Below, piece by piece: positions 6,243-10,517 of a stretch of DNA of 10,517 bases. Positions within the stretch are counted from its first letter, which is position 1. Each line of letters starts with the position of its first letter. This DNA comes from Nocardioidaceae bacterium (GTDB lineage: Bacteria; Actinomycetota; Actinomycetes; Propionibacteriales; Nocardioidaceae). The stretch spans positions 1 to 10,517 of the forward strand of contig JAICRS010000100.1 in the NCBI GenBank assembly GCA_025966335.1. The letters run 5' to 3'. The notes below the pieces were generated by a model. The model searched no databases, had not been told where the DNA came from, and saw only the letters and a program-made list of their open reading frames with translations. The position numbers were made by a program, and so were the translations under genes.

Positions 6243-6503
6243 ATGATCGGGTTCATCGTCGCAGGCCTCATCATCGGGGCCCTCGCCCGGCTGTTCAAGC
6301 CCGGCAAGCAGGACCTCGGGCTGCTCTGGACACTGCTCCTGGGCCTTGCCGGCTCGGTGATCGGCGGCGTGGTCGCCAGCGCCCTGAACACCGGCGACAT
6401 CTTCGAGCTGAACATCCTCGGGTTCATCGTCGCGGTGATCGCGGCGGTGCTGCTGATCGGCGTCGCCGAGGGCATGGCCGGAAAGAAGAAGTCGCACGCG
6501 TAG
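6243..6503 (+). CDS. GlsB/YeaQ/YmgE-family stress-associated membrane protein
   Basis: The protein has 86 residues, almost all in three membrane segments: about 2-19 (IGFIVAGLIIGALARLF), 26-46 (LGLLWTLLLGLAGSVIGGVV) and 54-79 (a hydrophobic run with GFIVAVIAAVLLIG). The Gly-rich pattern and GALARLFKPGKQ after the first segment are typical of the transglycosylase-associated family PF04226. Despite its family name it is not an enzyme; homologues are stress-induced inner-membrane proteins. It ends in a basic tail (GKKKSHA). A near-perfect ribosome site, AGGAGG, lies seven bases before ATG 6243. It is monocistronic. GTTT at 6201 followed by a G-run is reminiscent of a SigB promoter but too poor to call. 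Confidence 0.93.
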   Translation: MIGFIVAGLIIGALARLFKPGKQDLGLLWTLLLGLAGSVIGGVVASALNTGDIFELNILGFIVAVIAAVLLIGVAEGMAGKKKSHA

Positions 6504-6536
6504 CGCGGAGTCGCTGACCACCCGCACGACCAAGCG

Positions 6537-6599
6537 GCACAGGTGTGCTGATCTGACACGCTTCCTTCGAGGAACTGTGCAACTCAGGCACACCTGTGC
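6537..6599. promoter_or_regulatory. Pair of GCACA-N2-TGTGC palindromes before haloalkane dehalogenase gene
   Basis: GCACAGGTGTGC (6537-6548) and GCACACCTGTGC (6588-6599) are each perfect palindromes apart from the two central bases. They share the consensus GCACA-N2-TGTGC and are 51 bases apart, close to five helical turns. The two arms are also complementary to each other as a 13-base inverted repeat, so the transcript could fold into a long-loop stem that ends the upstream gene. I favour a pair of operator sites for a dimeric regulator of the dehalogenase gene at 6659. No confident -35/-10 pair is visible nearby. Confidence 0.5.
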
Positions 6600-6658
6600 C
6601 CGTTGTGATTGGGACCCGGCTCGCCACGTCGATCGCGCACCTGCGCGAGGATGACTGG

Positions 6659-7585
6659 ATGGACACGCTGAGAACCCCCGAGGACCGTTTCGCGCAGCTG
6701 CCCGGCTTCGACCACGTCCCCCGCTACGGCCAGGTGCCCGACGGCGAGGGCGGCGAGCTGCGGATGGCCTACGTGGAGGCCGGCCCGGCGGACGGGCCGG
6801 TGGTCCTGCTGCTGCACGGCGAGCCGACCTGGTCCTTCCTCTACCGCGACGTGATGGCGGTGCTGGCCGATGCCGGGCTGCGTGCCGTGGCCGTCGACCT
6901 GGTCGGCTTCGGCCGCTCGGACAAGCCCGCTGCGATGGCCGACCACTCCTACGCGCGCCACGTCGAGTGGGTCCGCGCGCTCGTGTTCGACGTGCTCGAC
7001 CTGCGCGACGTCACCCTGGTCGGCCAGGACTGGGGCGGTCTGGTCGGGCTGCGGCTGGTCGCCGAGAACCCGGACCGGTTCGCCCGCGTGGTCGCGGCCA
7101 ACACCGGCCTGCCCACCGGCGACCAGCCGATGCCTGAGGTCTGGTGGCAGTTCCGCAGGGCCGTGGAGAACGCCGAGGACCTCGACATCGCCAGGCTGGT
7201 GACCTCCGGGTGCGCCGTCGCGTTGACCGAGGGGGAGCGGGCGGCGTACGACGCGCCCTTCCCCGACGACTCGTTCAAGGCCGGGCCACGGGTCATGCCG
7301 ACCCTCGTTCCGACGGCACCGGACGATCCGGCGAGCGAGGCGAACCGGGCCGCCTGGGCAGCGCTCGGCCGCTGGGAGAAGCCGTTCCTGGTGGCGTTCA
7401 GCGACGGCGACCCGATCACCGGCGGCATGCGGTCGATCCTCTGCCGAGCCATCCCGGGGGCGCAGGATCGGGAGCATCCGGTCATCGAGGGAGCCGGTCA
7501 TTTCCTCCAGCAGGACGCGGGGGAGCGGCTCGGCCGGGTGATCGCCGGCTTCATCGAGCAGACCCCGCCACAAGAAAAAGTGTGA
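6659..7585 (+). CDS. Haloalkane dehalogenase, subfamily I (DhlA/DhmA-like)
   Basis: This is a 308-residue alpha/beta hydrolase that hydrolyses carbon-halogen bonds to an alcohol, halide and proton. ATG 6659 (MDTLRTPEDRF) fits the family start and has CGAGG eight bases upstream; an in-frame ATG at 6596 would add 21 residues with no family match. Visible features are the HGEPTWSFLYR oxyanion region with E56, the nucleophile in GQDWGG (D124, with halide-binding W125), the second Trp in VWWQF (W162/W163), the acid in FSDGDPITG (D251), and the base in GAGHFLQQD (H281). This Asp-His-Asp arrangement with D124/W125 matches DhlA numbering closely, and the cap region (ERAAYDAPFPD) is also conserved. 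The enzyme is cytosolic and its natural substrate is unknown. No halo-acid or alcohol dehydrogenase genes lie beside it, so no full pathway is visible here. Confidence 0.9.
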   Translation: MDTLRTPEDRFAQLPGFDHVPRYGQVPDGEGGELRMAYVEAGPADGPVVLLLHGEPTWSFLYRDVMAVLADAGLRAVAVDLVGFGRSDKPAAMADHSYARHVEWVRALVFDVLDLRDVTLVGQDWGGLVGLRLVAENPDRFARVVAANTGLPTGDQPMPEVWWQFRRAVENAEDLDIARLVTSGCAVALTEGERAAYDAPFPDDSFKAGPRVMPTLVPTAPDDPASEANRAAWAALGRWEKPFLVAFSDGDPITGGMRSILCRAIPGAQDREHPVIEGAGHFLQQDAGERLGRVIAGFIEQTPPQEKV

Positions 7586-7627
7586 TCTGGGCCATCCGGA
7601 CCCGAAGTGAGGACGAACAGGCTCTGA

Positions 7628-7643
7628 ACGAGCACCCGCTCGT
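7628..7643 (+). terminator. Small stem-loop between dehalogenase and CHRD genes
   Basis: ACGAGC (7628-7633) and GCTCGT (7638-7643) form a perfect six-base stem with loop ACCC, followed by CGCTTTCATT, a T-leaning tail. It starts 43 bases after the dehalogenase stop and 18 bases before the AGGAGG of the next gene. It may be a weak terminator or part of the next leader. Confidence 0.35.
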
Positions 7644-7673
7644 CGCTTTCATTCGGATCCAGGAGGTCCCACG

Positions 7674-8339
7674 GTGAAAAGATCCAAACTGTACGCAGCA
7701 GCAGGTAGTGCGCTGCTCCTCTCCTCGGCCGCGTTCACGGCGAGCCTGTCCGGCGGCACCGCCGTCGCGGCCGGCGAGCAGACCGCACGCGCCGGCTCGG
7801 CGGAGACGCGCACGTTCTTCACCGCCCTGAACAACTCCGGCGTACGCGGCATGGCCGAGGTCGATGTGAACCACCGGCACCTCGACATCGACGTGGACGC
7901 GCGTGGCCTGCTCAAGGGCATGCCGCACGCCCAGCACATCCACTTCGGCGCCCAGGCCGCACACGAGTGCCCGACCGTCGACGTCGCCGGGAAGGACCAC
8001 CGGCTGAACACCGCCGAGGGTGTCCCGGCGTACGGCCCGATCGCGGTCTCCCTGACCACCAGGGGCCCGACCGGTCCGGGCAGCGGTCTCGCCGTCACCC
8101 GGTTCCCGACCGCGGACAACGGCAAGATCCACTACGACCGGCAGACCCGCACCAAGCGGGCCGTTGCCCGGGCGATCCGCAACGGTGAGGGCGTCGTGGT
8201 GATCCACGGCATCGACTACAACAACAACGGCCAGTACGACTTCGAGGGTGCAGGCAAGAGCGAGCTCGACCCCAACCTGCCCGCCGAGGCCACTGACCCC
8301 GTCGCCTGTGGCGTGCTGCGGGTCAAGAGCAAGGACTGA
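7674..8339 (+). CDS. Secreted CHRD-domain protein
   Basis: The protein has 221 residues, starting at GTG 7674 with AGGAGG at 7661-7666. A Sec signal peptide covers residues 1 to about 33 (KRSK basic start, hydrophobic core, probable cleavage after AVAA). The mature protein has the CHRD-like pattern: FFTALNNSGVRGMAEVDV, then HAQHIHFG (85-92). C99 and C212 could form a disulfide. DYNNNGQYD (181-189) looks like a dockerin/EF-hand-type calcium loop. CHRD domains are named after chordin; in bacteria they occur in exported proteins of unknown role and are sometimes listed as superoxide dismutase-like because of the HIH motif. The metal ligand set of a Cu/Zn SOD is not complete here, so I do not call it an enzyme. 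It is probably transcribed on its own, with a stem-loop behind it. Confidence 0.82.
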   Translation: MKRSKLYAAAGSALLLSSAAFTASLSGGTAVAAGEQTARAGSAETRTFFTALNNSGVRGMAEVDVNHRHLDIDVDARGLLKGMPHAQHIHFGAQAAHECPTVDVAGKDHRLNTAEGVPAYGPIAVSLTTRGPTGPGSGLAVTRFPTADNGKIHYDRQTRTKRAVARAIRNGEGVVVIHGIDYNNNGQYDFEGAGKSELDPNLPAEATDPVACGVLRVKSKD

Positions 8340-8358
8340 GGCAGAACGATCCGCGTGG

Positions 8359-8382
8359 GGCTCCGGTGCAACGGCCGGAGCC
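8359..8382 (+). terminator. Stem-loop after CHRD gene
   Basis: GGCTCCGG (8359-8366) pairs perfectly with CCGGAGCC (8375-8382) over an eight-base loop, 20 bases after the stop codon. It lacks a T-tract. The following stretch up to 8436 is extremely G+C-rich and holds two copies of AGGCGGCCGCCG (starting at 8394 and 8413). Confidence 0.5.
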
Positions 8383-8436
8383 GCCGCGGGGGCAGGCGGC
8401 CGCCGGCGGGGGAGGCGGCCGCCGCTGGGAGGGCCC

Positions 8437-8448
8437 TAGTATCGGGGG
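8437..8448 (+). promoter_or_regulatory. -10 box of a leaderless promoter
   Basis: TAGTAT (8437-8442) stands alone in very GC-rich DNA, six bases before ATG 8449. That spacing would place transcription start at or next to the A of ATG, the usual form of leaderless actinobacterial genes. No -35 element and no ribosome site are visible, which agrees with leaderless initiation. Confidence 0.55.
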
Positions 8449-8622
8449 ATGAGCCCGTCTATCGACCTGAACAGTCTCGTGATCTGCTCGATCTGTGCCG
8501 CGGTGGTCTACCAACCCGAGTACGACGGCCACGAGCGCTGGCACCAGCACCTGATCGACCAGGCGACCACGGGCAACCCCGCGGTGGAGACGCCGATCCA
8601 GGAGCCACCCACTCAGGCGTGA
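8449..8622 (+). CDS. Small CxxC/His protein, likely metal-binding, leaderless
   Basis: The protein has 57 residues. It reads M-S-P-S-I-D-L-N, then VICSIC with C13 and C16, then VVYQPEYDGHERWHQHLID with H28, H32 and H34. The CxxC plus HxxxWHxH layout resembles a one-zinc mini-domain seen in many actinomycete small proteins (CxxC followed by HxxWH). The last 20 residues are polar and Pro/Thr-rich and probably disordered. The start is fixed by TAGTAT six bases upstream. A perfect hairpin begins directly after the stop, so this is a compact single-gene unit. Codon choice (GC-rich third positions) agrees with translation. The function is unknown; DNA/RNA binding or metal sensing are guesses. Confidence 0.7.
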   Translation: MSPSIDLNSLVICSICAAVVYQPEYDGHERWHQHLIDQATTGNPAVETPIQEPPTQA

Positions 8623-8639
8623 TCCTCGCTTTGCGAGGA
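8623..8639 (+). terminator. Hairpin directly after the CxxC mini-gene
   Basis: TCCTCGC (8623-8629), loop TTT, GCGAGGA (8633-8639): a perfect seven-base stem starting on the base after TGA. The following ATGTCTTG is modestly T-rich. Confidence 0.55.
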
Positions 8640-8745
8640 ATGTCTTGCCCGGTTCTGGGCACTGTCCCGGACGGATGACTACCTGGCCGCGTCGAAAATC
8701 AGGCGCACGGTCGACCAGGTCGTGAGTTCAGGTGGTGACGCCGCT

Positions 8746-8856
8746 ATGGCGATGATCCAGCAACCTCAGCCGTGGGAGATGGCTCTCCTGCGGTTCTTCG
8801 GAAGGTTCCGTACGGCGCTCGCGCGGCTGGTGTCCTGGCAACGCCACCGGGAGTGA
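8746..8856 (+). CDS. Possible small amphipathic peptide
   Basis: This reads as 36 residues from ATG 8746: a Gln/Pro-rich start (MAMIQQPQPWE) followed by a helix-like stretch with alternating hydrophobic and Arg residues (MALLRFFGRF, RTALARLVSW) and a basic end (QRHRE). The helix would have one aromatic/aliphatic face and one Arg face, as in membrane-surface peptides. GGTGG about ten bases upstream is a weak ribosome site; GTG 8722 is an alternative start. A stem-loop follows the stop by 18 bases. The ORF is short, so chance is a real alternative. Confidence 0.3.
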   Translation: MAMIQQPQPWEMALLRFFGRFRTALARLVSWQRHRE

Positions 8857-8874
8857 CTGCGTCGCCACGGCATG

Positions 8875-8895
8875 GGCCCAGCTGACATCTGGGCC
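8875..8895 (+). terminator. Stem-loop after the small peptide ORF
   Basis: GGCCCAG (8875-8881) pairs with CTGGGCC (8889-8895) over a seven-base loop. It could end transcription of the 8746 ORF. Confidence 0.4.
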
Positions 8896-9228
8896 ACGCC
8901 GCTGTTTGGCTATGGACTGCCGGCCGGCGGGATCTCGGTTACGACGTGACGAGATGCAGGTTTTCCCGACCCAGAACATGCGTCTCGTCACGACGTACCG
9001 TCCCTGGTGCCGATCCGGGCACGAACCGGGCGCCGACTGTCGCTCACTCGGTCGCAACCGCATCTTCTCGGCGAGGATCTGATGCTTTTGCGACTGAGTG
9101 AACCGGCCCGTCCGAGGGATGACCCGCGAACGGGTCCGGGGATGAGGCGATGGCAGTCGGGTACCGGCGGTGGCAGCCGCGTGCCGGCTCGCGAGAGAGG
9201 CGGCGCGGGCGAACCTCGAGGAGGAGCG
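8896..9228 (+). ncRNA. Non-coding stretch with three strong hairpins: candidate leader RNA or small RNA
   Basis: About 330 bases without a convincing gene on either strand. Three structures stand out. First, CGTGACGAGATGCA (8945-8958) with TGCGTCTCGTCACG (8979-8992): 14 pairs with one G-T, over a 20-base loop. Second, a long interrupted hairpin 9044-9101: TCACTC/GAGTGA, GTCGCAA/TTGCGAC and GCATC/GATGC with small internal loops, plus a possible inner TTCTC/GAGGA stem. Third, GACCCG-CGAA-CGGGTC (9121-9136). The first two stems are long for chance. They precede the small membrane-protein gene at 9229, so they may be its leader. I do not recognise a named RNA family. Confidence 0.35.
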
Positions 9229-9399
9229 ATGGCAGCCGAGAACGACCCGGACCGGCAGAACGAGGCGGTCAACGCACCGCACCGGGATGATGACCCTCCG
9301 GAGCGGACCATCCAGCCCCTGGTCTGGATCACCGTGGCGCTGGTCGCCCTGTTCGTGATGGGCGGGGCGCTGATCTACGCCGCGATCCGGGCCGCCTGA
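9229..9399 (+). CDS. Small single-pass membrane protein
   Basis: The protein has 56 residues. ATG 9229 is chosen because GAGGAGGAG lies just upstream; the frame is open further left, but that part is Arg/Gly/Pro-rich and overlaps the hairpin region, so it is unlikely to be coding. Residues 1-27 are acidic and polar (ENDPDRQNE, HRDDDPPER). Residues about 30-53 form one membrane helix (PLVWITVALVALFVMGG then ALIYAAI). The charge pattern does not give a clear orientation. No family is recognised. Preceded by strongly structured DNA and followed by a 17-base inverted repeat, it appears to be a single-gene unit. Confidence 0.75.
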   Translation: MAAENDPDRQNEAVNAPHRDDDPPERTIQPLVWITVALVALFVMGGALIYAAIRAA

Positions 9400-9414
9400 C
9401 CGGTGCTGGTCGCA

Positions 9415-9471
9415 CGTTCGGTCCCACATGGTCGCCTCCAGGGCCGGTCGAGAGCCATTTGGGACCGAACG
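9415..9471. terminator. 17-base inverted repeat after the membrane mini-gene
   Basis: CGTTCGGTCCCACATGG (9415-9431) and CCATTTGGGACCGAACG (9455-9471) are complementary at 16 of 17 positions across a 23-base loop. It begins 16 bases after the 9229 gene's stop. A terminator is the simplest reading; its length and high symmetry also allow a protein-binding site or the first stem of a structured leader for the gene at 9615. Confidence 0.5.
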
Positions 9472-9494
9472 CGGGTCCTAGATCGGGTCCCTGG

Positions 9495-9603
9495 GTAAGG
9501 CCCCGGCAAGGAGGGTCCGGAACAGATAGGGCAATCTCCCGATGTGCCAGGCCGGTCTTACGGCGAGTCTCGAAGCATCAAGAAACATTCGCGATCGAGA
9601 CTC
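9495..9603 (+). promoter_or_regulatory. Structured 5' leader with a stem abutting the ribosome site of the 9615 gene
   Basis: GAGTCTCG (9565-9572) pairs perfectly with CGAGACTC (9596-9603), and the next bases are the CGGAGG ribosome site (9604-9609). Upstream, GTAAG (9495-9499) pairs with CTTAC (9557-9561) and CCGGC (9503-9507) with GCCGG (9551-9555), enclosing a small AGAT/ATCT hairpin (9524-9537). This layout suits translational control, such as a leader switch or thermometer, but no known riboswitch motif was recognised. Confidence 0.35.
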
Positions 9604-9614
9604 CGGAGGTCGTC

Positions 9615-9809
9615 ATGGACCCGCTGATGATGAACTACCTGGCACAGGCCATCCAGCAGGATCGGCTGGACAAGGCTGAGGCCGCCCGCCGTGCTCGGGC
9701 CGTGCGGGAATCCCGCTCACCGCGCCGCTCCTCCAGCGGTACGCCGGTCCGCCGGACCCTGTCCTGGTTCGACCACGCGATCCGCCCGGCCGCCGGTCCG
9801 GCTCACTGA
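9615..9809 (+). CDS. Small basic actinobacterial-type hypothetical protein
   Basis: The protein has 64 residues. GGAGG at 9605-9609 sits six bases before ATG 9615, fixing the start. The N-terminal half is a predicted helix (MDPLMMNYLAQAIQQDRLDK, then AEAARRARAVRE). The C-terminal half is Arg/Ser-rich and ends in LSWFDHAIRPAAG. Short proteins with an opening such as MxxxLMNYLAQxR and an Arg-rich end are common and uncharacterised in actinomycetes; this comparison is from memory. It has no membrane segment. It converges with the LuxR-type gene, with 19 bases between the stops. The last 60 bases of the CDS are duplicated at the right end of the window (10419-10478). Confidence 0.75.
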   Translation: MDPLMMNYLAQAIQQDRLDKAEAARRARAVRESRSPRRSSSGTPVRRTLSWFDHAIRPAAGPAH

Positions 9810-9848
9810 GCAACCGGCCATGGCCGTCCTACGGATGTCGGCCGCCGA
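9750..9848 (+). repeat. Direct repeat, copy 1 (99 bases, exact)
   Basis: Identical base for base with 10419-10517. This copy sits naturally: it covers the 3' end of the 9615 gene, the gap and the last few codons of the LuxR-type gene. Confidence 0.95.
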
Positions 9849-10418
9849 GCTCGACCACACCGGCGCGGTGGGCGAGCGCGGCGGCCTCCGTCCGGCTACG
9901 GACGGCGAGCTTGGTGAGAATGTGCGACACGTGGACGCTGGCGGTCTTGGGCGAGATGAACAGCCGCGCCGCGATGTCGTGGTTGGTCGCCCCGTCCGCG
10001 ACCATGATCAGCACCTCGAGCTCGCGTCCGGTCAGCCCGGCGACGGGATCGGGAACTGAGGCTGCCGCGAGCGCCCGCTGCGCCGGCACCGAAGCGACAG
10101 GCACCGCAGCCCCAGGGACCGGCTGGTCCGCCTCGTTCGAGAACCGCGCCGCCTCCTCCAGCCATTGCGCCTGCTCCGGATAGGCACCCACGTTGCCCGC
10201 CTCGAGCGCAGCGGCCACGCACGCCTCGCGGGCCCGCACCGGCTCCTCCGCGGCGATCCAGTGCCGCGCCAGCGCCGCAGACCGGGCCAGCGGGTCGAGC
10301 CGCGAGGTGCCGTCGAGGATCAGCCCCCACCGTCCGTTCAGCTCGGCACGCTCGCCGGGCATCAGCTGTTCCCGGGCAGCAGCGCGAAGCAACGCATGCC
10401 GGAAGCGGTACGCCCGTG
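9829..10418 (-). CDS. LuxR-family regulator (MalT/LAL-type), C-terminal fragment
   Basis: About 196 native residues, read leftwards and ending at TAG 9829-9831. The right part (RAYRFRHALLR, then LMPGERAELNG) is the end of the ATPase module of large LuxR regulators, where FRHALxRxA-LxPGER is standard. Helical repeats follow (ALARHWIAAEEPVRA, WLEEAARF). A Pro/Ala/Val-rich linker leads to the LuxR DNA-binding domain at 9853-10035: LTGRELEVLIMVADGATNHDIA, RLFISPKTASVHVSHILTKL. Such proteins normally have several hundred more N-terminal residues with Walker motifs; these are missing. The frame runs on into the terminal repeat and finds an ATG at 10482, but that segment is antisense to the 9615 gene and not a genuine N terminus. 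Confidence 0.85.
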
Positions 10419-10517
10419 CGCCGGACCCTGTCCTGGTTCGACCACGCGATCCGCCCGGCCGCCGGTCCGGCTCACTGAGCAACCGGCCATGGCCGTCCTA
10501 CGGATGTCGGCCGCCGA
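10419..10517 (+). repeat. Direct repeat, copy 2 at the window end (99 bases, exact; probable assembly loop)
   Basis: Exact copy of 9750-9848, offset 669 bases, running to the last base of the window. It interrupts the LuxR-type gene inside its ATPase module. A shorter match, AGCGGTACGCC, precedes both copies (9735-9745 and 10404-10414), so the join lies in microhomology. An exact length of 99 at a sequence end fits a k-mer-sized overlap from an assembly graph better than biology. Confidence 0.9.

Noticed and set aside
7674..8339. Cu/Zn superoxide dismutase
   Set aside because: Only the HIH motif is reminiscent; the full set of copper and zinc ligands cannot be placed, and the overall pattern fits CHRD.
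9007..9228. N-terminal extension of the small membrane protein from GTG 9007
   Set aside because: The added segment is Arg/Gly-rich and lies on the hairpin region; a strong GAGGAGGAG site supports ATG 9229.
8896..9228. tRNA or known riboswitch in the structured region
   Set aside because: No T-loop GGTTCGA-type sequence or known riboswitch core motif is present.
8728..9429. 233-residue minus-strand ORF across the non-coding region
   Set aside because: No family motif, no ribosome site, low-complexity composition, and it runs antisense to two small plus-strand ORFs and through the strong hairpins.
9815..9826. CGGCCATGGCCG palindrome between the convergent genes as a bidirectional terminator
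   Set aside because: Only a four-pair stem with a four-base loop is possible; too small to claim.
10419..10482. ATG start at 10482 for the LuxR-type protein
   Set aside because: These bases are the duplicate of 9750-9813 and are antisense to the 9615 gene; the start is produced by the junction.

Overview
The window is GC-rich throughout. Its genes use GC-rich third positions, have short or overlapping junctions, and include families typical of actinomycetes: a MerR-DICT regulator, a divergent FHA protein, a PRC-barrel protein, a Septum_form lipoprotein and a CHRD secreted protein. I place it in a high-GC actinomycete (for example Pseudonocardiales, Geodermatophilales or Propionibacteriales); the sequence does not settle the genus. 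I see no insertion sequence, CRISPR array, tRNA or rRNA. The right end carries a signature of an assembly loop, so the window is probably a whole contig from a draft or metagenome assembly.

Layout. (1) Positions 1-1293, minus strand: a two-gene unit of a MerR/DICT-domain regulator followed, with an ATGA overlap, by a short-chain dehydrogenase that runs off the left edge. (2) 1294-1377: a short divergent promoter region with a tandem AACTTAG element. (3) 1378-4635, plus strand: a tightly packed operon of an 87-residue protein, an FHA-domain protein, an atypical NAD(P)-binding SDR (YbjT/NmrA-like), a CPBP (CAAX protease-like) membrane protein and a conserved beta-rich protein of unknown role. 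Three of its four junctions are coupled or overlapping. (4) 4745-6503: three separately controlled envelope or stress genes: PRC-barrel protein, Septum_form lipoprotein, GlsB/YeaQ-type membrane protein. Stem-loops follow the first two, and a palindrome precedes the lipoprotein gene. (5) 6537-8339: a type I haloalkane dehalogenase behind a pair of identical-consensus palindromes, then a secreted CHRD-domain protein. (6) 8449-9809: very small genes (a CxxC/His protein, a possible amphipathic peptide, a single-pass membrane protein, a basic 64-residue protein) separated by unusually structured non-coding DNA. (7) 9829-10418, minus strand: the C-terminal part of a large LuxR-family (MalT/LAL-type) regulator, cut at an artificial-looking junction. 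The last 99 bases exactly repeat 9750-9848.

How they fit together. The MerR-DICT protein probably controls its own unit and may act on the divergent operon promoter. The operon joins a signalling-type module (FHA) to a redox-cofactor protein and a membrane protease-like protein, and its function is unknown. The rest reads as housekeeping accessory DNA: envelope/stress proteins, one dehalogenase and small regulatory-looking genes. I found no convincing undescribed defence or mobile system. The best leads are the palindrome pair before the dehalogenase, the structured leaders at 8857-9228 and 9400-9614, the leaderless CxxC mini-protein, and the conserved-looking FHA-SDR-CPBP operon.
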